A stretch of 22,361 nucleotides of DNA from Deltaproteobacteria bacterium. GTDB taxonomy: Bacteria; Desulfobacterota; DSM-4660; Desulfatiglandales; HGW-15. The stretch is taken from assembly GCA_030671095.1 (NCBI GenBank), contig DAOVAK010000004.1:1-22361 (forward strand), given 5' to 3'. Shown here one piece after another: positions 1 to 7,651 of this stretch. Every line of letters starts with the position of its first letter. The stretch's first letter is position 1. Below the pieces are notes generated by a model. It did no database searches. It saw only the letters and a list, made by a program, of their open reading frames with translations, and was not told where the DNA came from. The position numbers were made by a program, and so were the translations under genes.

Positions 1-86
1 ATCCCTCTCCGCATATGTCCCCCTGCTCTCCTTTTCGTGTTCGTCCTCATTTTTTCTTCCTCCTCTTTTCTTTGATTTGAGACTGT

Positions 87-1358
87 TCAATAATTCAGTT
101 TTAAGAGCGGGCTGACTTTCCCATATTTTTTGAACATGAAGATGATATCAAGAGTCAAGGCGATATCATGCTCTATAACATGCATCGAGACGTTATCCAG
201 ACCCATATAGGTGTTGGTGGTCTCCATGCGATAGCGATTTTCTTTTACCAAGCCATAGTTTCTTTCAATGGCTGTTCGCAATGGTTTGAGTTTTTTATAG
301 ATGGTTGACGCCGGTATCGCAGGGCCGTATTTCCGATAACTGTCTTCAAACTTGGTGTAGTAAATCAGCCCATTGGGAAAAGAGCTATCCCGATATGGGC
401 ATTTAAAAGTCATCTGTTTTGTTCTTTGACAACTTTTCCGACACGCGTATCTGGTGCGCTTTCGAGTATAATCTGTTTCGGCTCTGCCCATTGGTAAACC
501 CCAGATACAGAGGGGGATTCCTTCCGGGGTATACCCTTTTGGATAGGCCGTTTTCTTGCGGATGATAACGGGGATGATGTCATATTCTTCATAAAGTGTT
601 CTGTGTATCTCTTCTGCATCATATCCCCGGTCCAGTACAATGTAAGCGATCTTTAACTCAGGGAAGTGTTCACGAAACTTATTCAAAAGAGGAAATAGGT
701 AATCCTGGTCTGATTCATTCCTTGAACTGATGACGCTTACTAAAGGTACTCCCGTAACAGCCATGAGTGAATGAGCTTTATGACCAATAGGAAACTTATC
801 CCGATGATGGGGACGGCCAAAGGTTACAGAGGGATCAGTAAAGAGCCATGTGCCATCAGACTGCTTCTTGCCGTTGGCCGAACAGTAGGCACGGATCGTG
901 GTTGAATCGGCGATAACAATGAGTCCCTTTCGTCTGTTCTTAGGAAGCATCGGTAGCTTTGGATCAACAAGATTAAGGGCATGAGCACGACGTACAAAGC
1001 CTGCATGAATCTCAGCGTAGCCTTTAGGTCCAAGGGCCTTCCTGAAGGTATGATAGGTGTTATGGGCAGGGACTTTTCCATCGCAAAAGCCACACAGTCT
1101 TCTGTAGGTTGCCACTTCTTTGAGTCGTTTAACCAGGACGCGATCAGAGATAAAGACCTGTTTAACCTTGAGGATGCGAGAGAGAAACAGCGATGCGCCA
1201 TATCCTTTTGGTCCCCGATTGCTAAAGGCCCTTTCAACCGCATGAACAATGGGCTGTATCTCGATAGTAAGAAAGTAATTGACCAGGTCATTTTCAGGAT
1301 CGGCAAGATCCGCTCCGGCACTGGAAACCGTTGTAAAAGGAATCTGGATTTCTCCCAT
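87..1358 (-). CDS. DDE transposase (DUF772-like N-terminus, DDE_Tnp_1-type core)
   Basis: This 423-residue protein cuts and joins the ends of its own element. The N-terminal third (about residues 45-110) resembles the DUF772-type DNA-binding region, with LSRILKVKQVFISDRVL and the P-x-H-x-T...FR..LG pattern near 97-110. The catalytic triad can be read as D151 (IADSTTIRAY), D243 (IVLDRGYDAEE) and E364 (AIERNYGLVKENRYR), the last inside a Y-R-E-K-like signature. A cysteine-bearing insert lies between the second D and the E (about residues 284-320, several C and RK pairs). The reading frame is intact from an ATG that follows GAGGTG at a spacing of about 7, so the gene may be active. It is most like IS4/IS5-superfamily enzymes; I do not assign a family. 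Confidence 0.88.
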   Translation of the reverse strand: MGEIQIPFTTVSSAGADLADPENDLVNYFLTIEIQPIVHAVERAFSNRGPKGYGASLFLSRILKVKQVFISDRVLVKRLKEVATYRRLCGFCDGKVPAHNTYHTFRKALGPKGYAEIHAGFVRRAHALNLVDPKLPMLPKNRRKGLIVIADSTTIRAYCSANGKKQSDGTWLFTDPSVTFGRPHHRDKFPIGHKAHSLMAVTGVPLVSVISSRNESDQDYLFPLLNKFREHFPELKIAYIVLDRGYDAEEIHRTLYEEYDIIPVIIRKKTAYPKGYTPEGIPLCIWGLPMGRAETDYTRKRTRYACRKSCQRTKQMTFKCPYRDSSFPNGLIYYTKFEDSYRKYGPAIPASTIYKKLKPLRTAIERNYGLVKENRYRMETTNTYMGLDNVSMHVIEHDIALTLDIIFMFKKYGKVSPLLKLNY

Positions 1359-1359
1359 G

Positions 1360-1421
1360 GCGGCACCTCATGAGCTGTTCAATAAATACCCCGGGGGGTG
1401 TTCAATAATTCATGGTGCCGC
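1360..1421 (-). promoter_or_regulatory. Hairpin covering the transposase ribosome-binding site
   Basis: GCGGCACC at 1360-1367 is exactly complementary to GGTGCCGC at 1414-1421, and TCATG copies continue the pairing with a one-base bulge. A second self-complementary core, CCCCGGGG, lies between them at about 1389-1396. On the minus-strand transcript the 3' arm ends one base before the transposase ATG and overlaps its GAGG Shine-Dalgarno. Such structures are known in other insertion sequences (IS10, IS50) to block translation from transcripts that read in from outside. That role here is inference. Confidence 0.6.
1376..1410. repeat. Two extra copies of the IS end motif TGTTCAATAA
   Basis: TGTTCAATAATT at 84-95, inside the left terminal repeat, recurs exactly at 1399-1410 in the same orientation, and its first ten bases recur at 1376-1385. 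Together with the inverted copy at 1649-1660 the inner copy delimits a transposase-free segment of about 260 bases with matching ends. These may be subterminal transposase-binding sites or the trace of a second insertion of the same element. Confidence 0.6.
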
Positions 1422-1514
1422 AGGAGGCGGAAGAAATCAAAACAACTTGTCATTTTAACTGAAAATTATCGGGATTTCATTGTCAAAGAACGATTTAAAT
1501 TACCCGCAAAAAAC

Positions 1515-1602
1515 TGGGGGTAACTTTTCAAGAAATTTGGGGGTAACTTTGTATGCAATAAGGGGTTAAATTGCATAAAAGTATCATAAAATTGGGGGTA
1601 AC
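1515..1602. repeat. Three direct copies of TGGGGGTAAC
   Basis: The ten-base word TGGGGGTAAC occurs at 1515-1524, 1538-1547 and 1593-1602, with spacings of 23 and 55 bases. The third copy is part of a small palindrome, GGGGTAACCCC. The surrounding 1430-1645 sequence is AT-rich and has no credible gene. Multiple short G-rich repeats of this sort occur at the ends of some transposable elements, so this may be the end of an otherwise lost second element. They are too few and too unevenly spaced for plasmid iterons or CRISPR. Confidence 0.55.
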
Positions 1603-1693
1603 CCCTCAAAACAACCTTTGTAACTAGTTGATATTATTATCATAAAAATTATTGAACGGTCTTAATTTAGGGTACCCCATTGTTATTGCCTTC

Positions 1694-1723
1694 TTGACAA
1701 AAATTCTGTTTGTATTTTACATT
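1694..1723 (+). promoter_or_regulatory. Predicted sigma-70 promoter of the acyl-CoA synthetase operon
   Basis: A perfect -35 hexamer TTGACA lies at 1694-1699. TACATT at 1718-1723 (spacer 18) or TTACAT at 1717-1722 (spacer 17) could serve as the -10. The predicted start of transcription near 1730 would give a leader of about 80 bases before the first gene. It lies just outside the insertion sequence, so the operon has its own promoter rather than depending on the element. The -10 match is only partial. Confidence 0.5.
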
Positions 1724-1808
1724 AGGCAAATGAAAGGATACTGGAATCTTTTAATCAGGCATTGAGAGTTTCCAGGGATTGCAGGAAAGGATGTTGCAGG
1801 AGTGAGCG

Positions 1809-3251
1809 ATGCTGACCAGACCTTCGGGGCACGAAACTCGTGATGACCTTATGAGATCACTGTTTCAACCCAAATCCGTTGCTGTCATCGGCGCATCGAG
1901 TGATAGCGAGAAGGAGCGAATTTCAGGGTGGGTGGGGCGACTGGTTCAGTTCAGCTATTCGGGAAAGATCTATCCCATCAATCCGAAGGCAAAGGAAATC
2001 CTTGGCTTCAGCGCATACCCCTCTGTTCGAGAGGTTCCCTTTCCAATTGATTATGCGATCGTTGTGGTGCCTCGCCATCTCGTCCCGGCTTCCCTGAAAG
2101 AATGTGTGGCCAAGGGGGTACGGGTGGTTCACATCTACACGGCTGGATTCAGTGAGGTGGGAACCGAAGAAGGCATCCGGTTGCAGGAAGAGCTGGTGGA
2201 CATTGTCAAAACAGGTACAACCCGGGTCATTGGTCCGAACTGCATGGGGGTTTACTGCCCGGAGGGCGGGGTGAGTTTCGATATCCGGTTTCCCAAAGAA
2301 AGTGGTTCGATTACTTTCATCTCGCAGACGGGCGTTGGAGGCCGGCGGCTGATCAATCTTGCCACGGGCAGAGGGCTCCGTTTCAATAAGGCCATCAGCT
2401 ATGGAAACGCGATTGACTTAAGCGTAACAGACTTTCTGGAGTATGCGATATCGGATCCGAAGACAGAAGTCATCCTTCTTTACTTAGAGGGATTAACGGA
2501 CGGACAGCGTTTCTTTAATCTATTGCGAGAGTGCAAGAAACCCGTAGTTCTGCTAAAGGCAGGGTTAAGCGAGAGCGGGAGTGGTGCCGTGGCATCCCAT
2601 ACGGCTTCCTTGGCGGGTCGCCGGCAGGTTTGGGATGCTCTTTTTAAACAAACAGGGGCAATACCGGTGGAAAGCCTGGAAGAGGCGGTCGAGCAAATGG
2701 TAGCGCTGCAAGCGCTGCCACCGATAAAAGGTCGACAAGTAGGATTGGTCGGACGGGGTGGAGGAATAGGGGTCGTCGCCACGGATATGTGTGAACGGGA
2801 GAGGGTAAAGGTCCCTCAACTTGAACAGGAGACAAAGGATCGATTGGCAACGGTCATTTCTGCTGATGCCGGTTCGAGTATCAGAAATCCGGTAGAGATC
2901 GGTCTGGGAATCACCGGAGTGTCCGAAAATTATGTGAGAGGGCTCGCGATGGTCGCTGCCGATCCGAAAATCGATTTCGTCCTCACCTTTCTGAACCCCG
3001 AGGACTATCTCCATTATGGTGTAAAGGGATGGGCTAAGGATATCAGTAAGGAATTGATCGAAGCGAAGAGGACTCTTGATAAAGCTTTTGCAGTCGTTTT
3101 TCTGCAAGGACAAAATGCCGATGTTTTCCGGTCGATCCTCCAGATTCAACGGGAATGTCTGAAAGAGGGGGTCGCATGTTTTTCAAGTCTTGATGTCGCA
3201 ATCAAAGCGATTAGCAAGTTGATTACGTATTATCAAAACAGAGACGAGTGA
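1809..3251 (+). CDS. NDP-forming acyl-CoA synthetase (acetate--CoA ligase type), alpha subunit
   Basis: With the next gene it interconverts acyl-CoA plus ADP and phosphate with free acid, CoA and ATP, gaining ATP in organic-acid fermentation or activating acids in the reverse direction. The 480 residues show the alpha-subunit order: a CoA-binding Rossmann domain (SVAVIGASS at 23-31, IGPNCMG at 141-147), a succinyl-CoA-ligase-like domain (ISQTGVGG 171-178, SYGNAIDLS 197-205), the phospho-histidine motif ASHTASLAG with H264, and a C-terminal domain with NPVEIGLGI near 360, where most relatives have NPVD. An AGGAG site sits 7-8 bases before the ATG; a second Met at residue 15 begins the conserved core and could be the start. 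The beta subunit follows after 25 bases. The acid used cannot be told from sequence. Confidence 0.88.
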   Translation: MLTRPSGHETRDDLMRSLFQPKSVAVIGASSDSEKERISGWVGRLVQFSYSGKIYPINPKAKEILGFSAYPSVREVPFPIDYAIVVVPRHLVPASLKECVAKGVRVVHIYTAGFSEVGTEEGIRLQEELVDIVKTGTTRVIGPNCMGVYCPEGGVSFDIRFPKESGSITFISQTGVGGRRLINLATGRGLRFNKAISYGNAIDLSVTDFLEYAISDPKTEVILLYLEGLTDGQRFFNLLRECKKPVVLLKAGLSESGSGAVASHTASLAGRRQVWDALFKQTGAIPVESLEEAVEQMVALQALPPIKGRQVGLVGRGGGIGVVATDMCERERVKVPQLEQETKDRLATVISADAGSSIRNPVEIGLGITGVSENYVRGLAMVAADPKIDFVLTFLNPEDYLHYGVKGWAKDISKELIEAKRTLDKAFAVVFLQGQNADVFRSILQIQRECLKEGVACFSSLDVAIKAISKLITYYQNRDE

Positions 3252-3276
3252 CTGAAGTATCTGGAGGCAAAATCGA

Positions 3277-3972
3277 TTGAAGGGAAAAGAAATCATCCAA
3301 AAGGCGAGGGCTGGGGGTAGGATTTTGTTATCGGAGATAGAATCCAAGGAACTGATCAAAGAGGCAGGAATAAACGTCATGGATTCGAAGCTGGCCCGGT
3401 CAAAGAAGGATGCCCTCTGGATCAGTGACCAGATGGGTTATCCCGTTGTACTAAAAATAGCATCCCAAGAGGTCACTCATAAAAGTGATGCCGGGGGTGT
3501 GAAGCTTGGCCTAACCTCTCGAGAGGAGGTCGTTAGAGCCTATGACGATATCTTGAGGTCCGTGACTCAAATGTACCCCAAAGCCGTTATCCAGGGGGTA
3601 ACGGTTCAAAAAGCGGCAAAGCCGGGGGTCGAGGTCATTGTCGGAATGTCAAAGGATGCTCAGTTCGGCCCAGTGCTGATGTTCGGCCTGGGGGGCATTT
3701 TTGTCGAAATTTTAAAGGATGTTTCCTTCCGCATCGTCCCGCTCACGAGGAAAGATGCGGCCTCCCTGATTCGAGAAATCAAAGGATACCCGCTGTTGGA
3801 AGGATATCGGGGGGCACCAGCAGTTGATGTGCAAAGCTTGGAGGACCTCTTGCTGAAACTGTCTGGTTTTGTTCTGGAATACCCTGAGATTAAGGAGCTT
3901 GACCTGAATCCCATTTTTGCCTATAGCAACGGTAACTTGGCAGTGGATGCCAGGATTATCCTTGAGAGCTAA
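3277..3972 (+). CDS. NDP-forming acyl-CoA synthetase, beta subunit (ATP-grasp)
   Basis: This 231-residue protein is the nucleotide-binding partner of the preceding alpha subunit, and has the usual length for a separate beta subunit. It is an ATP-grasp_5-type domain throughout: GYPVVLKIAS at 54-63, THKSDAGGV at 67-75 (H68 is the equivalent of the second histidine that passes the phosphoryl group), GMSKDAQFGPVLMFGLGG at 123-140, GYRGAPAVD at 176-184, and LDLNPIF at 208-214. The start codon is TTG, chosen because GGAGG lies about 9 bases upstream and the family N-terminus (AR..GR..LSE.ESK.L...AGI) begins there. It is very probably cotranscribed and expressed at matched levels with alpha. Confidence 0.88.
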   Translation: MKGKEIIQKARAGGRILLSEIESKELIKEAGINVMDSKLARSKKDALWISDQMGYPVVLKIASQEVTHKSDAGGVKLGLTSREEVVRAYDDILRSVTQMYPKAVIQGVTVQKAAKPGVEVIVGMSKDAQFGPVLMFGLGGIFVEILKDVSFRIVPLTRKDAASLIREIKGYPLLEGYRGAPAVDVQSLEDLLLKLSGFVLEYPEIKELDLNPIFAYSNGNLAVDARIILES

Positions 3973-3999
3973 CATAGGGGAAGACGAATCACTGAACTG

Positions 4000-4032
4000 G
4001 GGGTCCTCTTCTTGACCCAGGAGGAGGACCCC
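4000..4032 (+). promoter_or_regulatory. Strong hairpin between the synthetase beta gene and the CoA-transferase gene
   Basis: GGGGTCCTCTTC (4000-4011) can pair with GAGGAGGACCCC (4021-4032) over 12 base pairs with a single G-U pair, around a 9-base loop. It begins 27 bases after the beta-subunit stop and ends 9 bases before the Shine-Dalgarno of the next gene. No T-run follows it (GTTGCAAAAAGG), so it is not a standard intrinsic terminator. An mRNA processing or stability element, or a translational control hairpin, is more likely. Confidence 0.6.
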
Positions 4033-4054
4033 GTTGCAAAAAGGGGGTAATCGC

Positions 4055-5383
4055 ATGGGTTTAGACTGGAAAGAGGAATATCAGAAAAAGCTGGTAACCC
4101 CAGAAGAAGCTGTGCAGGTCGTGAAGAACGGAGATAGAGTCGGGTTTACTTACGGAAGAGAACCCCGGGCTCTGGGTTTGGCCCTCGCGGCACGCCTCGG
4201 GGAACTTCAAGACGTCAAGGTCTTTGTTCGCACCCCTGGGATGGATTTCGGGTGGTATGACCCGGGATGGGAGGTAAGTTTCAATATTGAGATCAGCTAC
4301 GTCCTGCCCATCACCCGGGAGATGATGGCCGAACGGCGGTGTGACTTTGTGATTGGGGGGCTCCTGGGGATGAGTCCAAGGCACCCAGCAATTGGGGAGG
4401 TGGATGTCCTGTTCACGGAGGTGTCTCCGCCCAACGAGAATGGCTACTGCAGCTTCGGAGCTTCGGTTTGGGGCAAGAAAAAGGCCGTGGAGTGCGCAAA
4501 AACTGTCCTCGCAGAGGTGAACAAGAACCTGATCAAAACCTATGGCGAAAATCATGTTCATGTGTCCGAAATCGATTGCTTCGTGGAACACGTCTCCGGC
4601 GGCAAAAGGCCCGGAGCCACGGACCTTTTAGGACGGAAGACATGGGAGCCTGGCGATGTGGAGAAACGAATCGCCCAGTATGTTTCAACCCTCATCAAGG
4701 ACGGGGATACAATCCAGATTGGTGTGGGAAGTACCTCGGAGTGGGTGGCTCATCTGGGAGCCCTGAATAATAAGACAGATCTGGGCTGGCATTCGGAGAC
4801 GACCCCGCGGGGCATTATTCGATTGGTGAGAGAGGGTGTGATTACAGGAAAACGAAAGCATGTCAACCGGGGCAAGGTGATTGCGGTGGCGGTGGGAGGT
4901 GGCGACAAGGAGGATATGGATTTCGTCAACAATAACCCTATGTTTGAGCTCTACGATGCGGATTATGTCTTGAACCCTGCTGTGATTGGCCAGAACGACG
5001 ATGTGGTTGCCATCAACAGCGCCATCTCCATCGATCTGACGGGGCAGATTGCCGCAGAATCGGTCGGTCCAACTCTGATGAGTGGTCCCGGGGGACAGTT
5101 GGCTTTTGCCACGGGCGCTCAACTTTCGAAAGGGGGACGTTTTGTCTCGACGCTTCCGGCCACCGCCAAAGAGGGTAAGATCTCTCGCGTCGTTCCCCAG
5201 TTGGAGAAGGGCACCATTGTGACCATACCGAGGACGCTGGCAGATATCGTGGTGACGGAATATGGAATTGCCCATCTCTTCGGGAAGACACACCGGGAGC
5301 GAGCCTTAGCGCTTATTGATATTGCTCATCCGAACTTCCGGGAGGAGTTGCGCAAAGAAGCTCAGAAACTTTTCTGGCCGTAA
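4055..5383 (+). CDS. Acetyl-CoA hydrolase/transferase family CoA-transferase (4-hydroxybutyrate CoA-transferase-like)
   Basis: The 442-residue enzyme belongs to the family of 4-hydroxybutyrate and acetate/succinate CoA-transferases, which move CoA between acids through a glutamyl-CoA intermediate. E248 in LGWHSETTPRG fits the catalytic glutamate of the family motif (G-x-H-[ST]-E), although the residues after it (TTPRG instead of MxSDG) differ. The second conserved glycine-rich motif, GGQLAFATGAQLSKGG, is at 346-361. I start at ATG 4055, behind AGGGGG with a 7-base gap; an in-frame TTG at 4034 lies just past the hairpin and has no ribosome-binding site. As third gene of the operon it probably works on the same or a linked acyl-CoA as the synthetase. 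Acceptor acid unknown. Confidence 0.85.
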   Translation: MGLDWKEEYQKKLVTPEEAVQVVKNGDRVGFTYGREPRALGLALAARLGELQDVKVFVRTPGMDFGWYDPGWEVSFNIEISYVLPITREMMAERRCDFVIGGLLGMSPRHPAIGEVDVLFTEVSPPNENGYCSFGASVWGKKKAVECAKTVLAEVNKNLIKTYGENHVHVSEIDCFVEHVSGGKRPGATDLLGRKTWEPGDVEKRIAQYVSTLIKDGDTIQIGVGSTSEWVAHLGALNNKTDLGWHSETTPRGIIRLVREGVITGKRKHVNRGKVIAVAVGGGDKEDMDFVNNNPMFELYDADYVLNPAVIGQNDDVVAINSAISIDLTGQIAAESVGPTLMSGPGGQLAFATGAQLSKGGRFVSTLPATAKEGKISRVVPQLEKGTIVTIPRTLADIVVTEYGIAHLFGKTHRERALALIDIAHPNFREELRKEAQKLFWP

Positions 5384-5420
5384 TGGCTATTTCGGAAGGT
5401 CCATAAGGAGGAGTTGAACC

Positions 5421-6539
5421 ATGTCGAACGAGAGGAACCTTGAAATCACGGAAGAGAGGCTAGGTGAACTCAAGAAGCGGTTGGGAGTGGTATGGCGCCC
5501 TCGCCAGCCCTATTTTAACACCGTCGTCACTCGGGATGCCATCAGGCATTTCTGTCACGGGATTGGGGATACAAATCCGCTCTTTAATGATCCCGAGTAT
5601 GCGAAAAAGACGAAATATGGTCATCTGGTCGCCCCGCCCTGTTTTCTTTATAGTGTCTATTGGCCTGCTCAAGGCCGTGGCATGCCGGGAATCCATGCCT
5701 GGCACTCCGGCGATGATTGGGAGTTTTATCAACCCATTCTGGAAGGGGACGAGCTTACGTATACGAATACGCTCGTGGACATCAAGGAAAAAGAGAGCCA
5801 AATGGCCGGAAAGACGCTCATCCAGTATCACGAGATCACCTATACCAATCAAAAGGGTGAACGCTTGGCCAAATCCTTGGATTGGTGTGTCCGGGCAGGG
5901 CGACGTTCTGCAGCGGAAAAAGGAAAGTATAAGGATATTCAGAAGGCGACGTATACCGCTGAAGAGTTGAAAAAAATCTACGAGGCGTACGATAAGGAGG
6001 AGATTCAAGGAGGGACTCCGCGTTATTGGGAAGATGTGAGTGTTGGCCAGGAAATCGGCCCTGTTGTGAAAGGACCGTTAAGTCTTCGAGATATCATCGC
6101 ATGGTTGATTGGAGCAGGAAGTCCTTTCCTAAAAGCTCACGCCCATGCCTATTCATTTTTGAAGCGGCACCCAGGTACCGACATGATAGATACGACCACC
6201 GGTCAGATGGATGTCCCGGAACTCGTTCACATGGAAGAGACAAGGGCCTCCGATGTAGGTGTCCCCGGAGCTTATGACTACGGATGCCAACGAATTTCCT
6301 GGCTGGGAAACCTGTTGACAAATTGGATGGGGGATGACGGCTTCCTTAAAAGGCTTCGGGCTGAATTGAGACGTTTTAATGTAATTGGCGATACCCAGTG
6401 GCTGAAGGGCAAGGTGACCCAAAAATATACAAAGGATGGGGAACACCTCGTCGATATCGAGTGCTGGGCGGAGAACCAAAGAGGGGAAGTAACGATGCCT
6501 GGGGCCGCGACAGTTCGTCTCCAATCGAGGGATCAGTAA
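5421..6539 (+). CDS. FAS1-like/MaoC-type acyl-CoA dehydratase (double hot-dog)
   Basis: This 372-residue protein is a hot-dog fold hydratase/dehydratase that would add or remove water across the double bond of an enoyl-CoA. The N-terminal FAS1-like dehydratase domain (about 12-160) carries HFCHGIGDTNPLFNDPEYA at 43-61, keeping the D and N of the hydratase motif but with F in place of the H that follows NPL in MaoC proteins, as in many FAS1-like members. APPCF (71-75) marks the substrate tunnel. The C-terminal half (200-368) is a second hot-dog-like domain with VPGAYDYGCQR and LLTNWMGDDGFL. It follows AAGGAGGAG at good spacing, 37 bases after the CoA-transferase. A hydroxyacyl-CoA or branched substrate is likely; regiochemistry unknown. 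Confidence 0.78.
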   Translation: MSNERNLEITEERLGELKKRLGVVWRPRQPYFNTVVTRDAIRHFCHGIGDTNPLFNDPEYAKKTKYGHLVAPPCFLYSVYWPAQGRGMPGIHAWHSGDDWEFYQPILEGDELTYTNTLVDIKEKESQMAGKTLIQYHEITYTNQKGERLAKSLDWCVRAGRRSAAEKGKYKDIQKATYTAEELKKIYEAYDKEEIQGGTPRYWEDVSVGQEIGPVVKGPLSLRDIIAWLIGAGSPFLKAHAHAYSFLKRHPGTDMIDTTTGQMDVPELVHMEETRASDVGVPGAYDYGCQRISWLGNLLTNWMGDDGFLKRLRAELRRFNVIGDTQWLKGKVTQKYTKDGEHLVDIECWAENQRGEVTMPGAATVRLQSRDQ

Positions 6540-6582
6540 AGCTGAATAAACATGACAGTAAGAAACAATAATCTAAAATACA

Positions 6583-6603
6583 GGGCAGGTGATCCTCCTG
6601 CCC
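6583..6603 (+). terminator. GC-rich hairpin, probable end of the synthetase operon
   Basis: GGGCAGG (6583-6589) pairs perfectly with CCTGCCC (6597-6603) around a 7-base loop, 43 bases after the dehydratase stop. The following CCTCTATACTTCC is pyrimidine-rich but not a run of T, so it is a weak intrinsic terminator at best. Its position before the separately transcribed regulator gene supports the call. Confidence 0.5.
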
Positions 6604-6749
6604 CTCTATACTTCCCCTCGTAAACAATACCGCACAAGAAAGTGATGAAATCAAGACCCTATACGGCAGGAATAATGGCACTTTTTCAATTTCACATTAT
6701 AACTATTTCTATGTAGTAATATTTACAATTTTTCCTGGAGAATTCCTAC

Positions 6750-7637
6750 ATGCCGCAAGATCTCTTCACAAAAATAAAAGCTCTGGAAACGACACTAACC
6801 GAAAAGCAACGGGTATTAGCACCGTACTTCCTGTCCCACCTTCAGGAACTTCCCTTTAAAACGACATCGGAAATCTCAAGGAATTCAGGCGTGAGCGAGC
6901 CCACAGTCATTCGCTTCGTCAGGTTGCTGGGGTACAAGGGGTTTGTTGAGTTCAGGGAAGAGTTTCAAAGAAAATTCATGGAGAAATTCGGGCCTTCCGA
7001 AAGATTTCACCAGATCTCAAGAGTAAATAAAAACCTGGAGGAGATCATCCATGGGGTGTTCGAAAACGAAATTCATAATTTACGCGAAACCCAGAAGGGG
7101 CTCGACATTCGAGAGATCGAGGAAATCGCTCATGAGATTATTGCTGCCAGAAGGAAGTACATCGTAGGATTGCGGACCAGCTCAGGATGTGCCCATGTCC
7201 TGGGGCGCCTTTTCAGCCACATCCTACCGGACGTCTTAACTATTTTGCACGGAGATATCAGTATGTACGAGAATCTTCGGGCCATCGGGAAGGAAGATGT
7301 GTTAATCACAATTTCGTACCCGCGTTACACGAAGAACACTGTGGAGGCAGTCCAATTTGCGAAACTCCGCAGAGCGACAACCATCACGATTACGGACTCG
7401 AAGTTATCGCCGACTGCACAGATGTCCACATACAGTATGATTGCATCCTCACATTCTTTTACCTTCGCAAATTCTTACACGGCGGTGTTGAGTGTCATTA
7501 ACCTGCTAGCCACCATCATATCGCGGTTCAACAAGAAAGAGGCAGACGCGGTGCTTGGAGAGTGGGAGAAGAGTCTCGAACCCTCTCAATTTTTCTATAA
7601 AGGGAACAAAGGCCCCTCTTTGGAAAGCAAGCTTTAA
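6750..7637 (+). CDS. MurR/RpiR-family transcriptional regulator
   Basis: The 295-residue protein has the two domains of RpiR regulators. The N-terminal HTH_6 domain spans about 1-77, with TEKQRVLAPYFLSH and the helix-turn-helix SEISRNSGVSEPTVIRFVR at 40-58, followed by LGYKGFVEFREEF. A SIS domain (about 125-265) contains YIVGLRTSSG, DVLITISYPRYTKNTVE and TTITITDSKLSPT. Family SIS domains usually bind sugar phosphates, but RpiR members next to acyl-CoA or amino-acid genes in anaerobes may sense other metabolites; the ligand here is unknown. It lies between two acyl-CoA gene groups, both on the same strand, and could control either. The leader 6604-6749 is AT-rich and must hold its promoter. 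ATG follows CTGGAG. Confidence 0.88.
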   Translation: MPQDLFTKIKALETTLTEKQRVLAPYFLSHLQELPFKTTSEISRNSGVSEPTVIRFVRLLGYKGFVEFREEFQRKFMEKFGPSERFHQISRVNKNLEEIIHGVFENEIHNLRETQKGLDIREIEEIAHEIIAARRKYIVGLRTSSGCAHVLGRLFSHILPDVLTILHGDISMYENLRAIGKEDVLITISYPRYTKNTVEAVQFAKLRRATTITITDSKLSPTAQMSTYSMIASSHSFTFANSYTAVLSVINLLATIISRFNKKEADAVLGEWEKSLEPSQFFYKGNKGPSLESKL

Positions 7638-7651
7638 AAAGTGTCAAAGAA

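Larger units (their letters stand above)
77..1665 (-). mobile_element. Insertion sequence with intact DDE transposase, family not assigned
   Basis: The element holds one full transposase gene on the minus strand and is bounded by imperfect inverted repeats. Bases 81-95 read GACTGTTCAATAATT, and the reverse complement of 1647-1661 reads GACCGTTCAATAATT (14 of 15 match); weaker matching extends the pair to about 77 and 1665. The transposase stop lies inside the left end, as in many compact elements, but the upstream side is long (about 300 bases) and carries extra repeats. I could not find a convincing target-site duplication next to either end, so the exact borders are uncertain. The region upstream may hold part of a second copy (see repeats at 1376-1410). 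Confidence 0.72.

Noticed and set aside
181..194. The 14-mer TGCATCGAGACGTT shared with 19831-19844
   Set aside because: One such match is expected by chance in a window of this size, one copy is inside transposase coding sequence, and the flanks differ completely.
981..1373. A 130-codon plus-strand frame opposite the transposase gene
   Set aside because: It is a shadow of the conserved minus-strand transposase, has no ribosome-binding site, and its product resembles nothing.
1515..1602. Repeats as a CRISPR array or plasmid iterons
   Set aside because: Only three ten-base copies at uneven spacing, with no cas or replication genes nearby.
4034..4054. TTG at 4034 as an earlier start for the CoA-transferase
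   Set aside because: It lies directly after the hairpin with no Shine-Dalgarno, while ATG 4055 has AGGGGG at correct spacing and begins near the family N-terminus.
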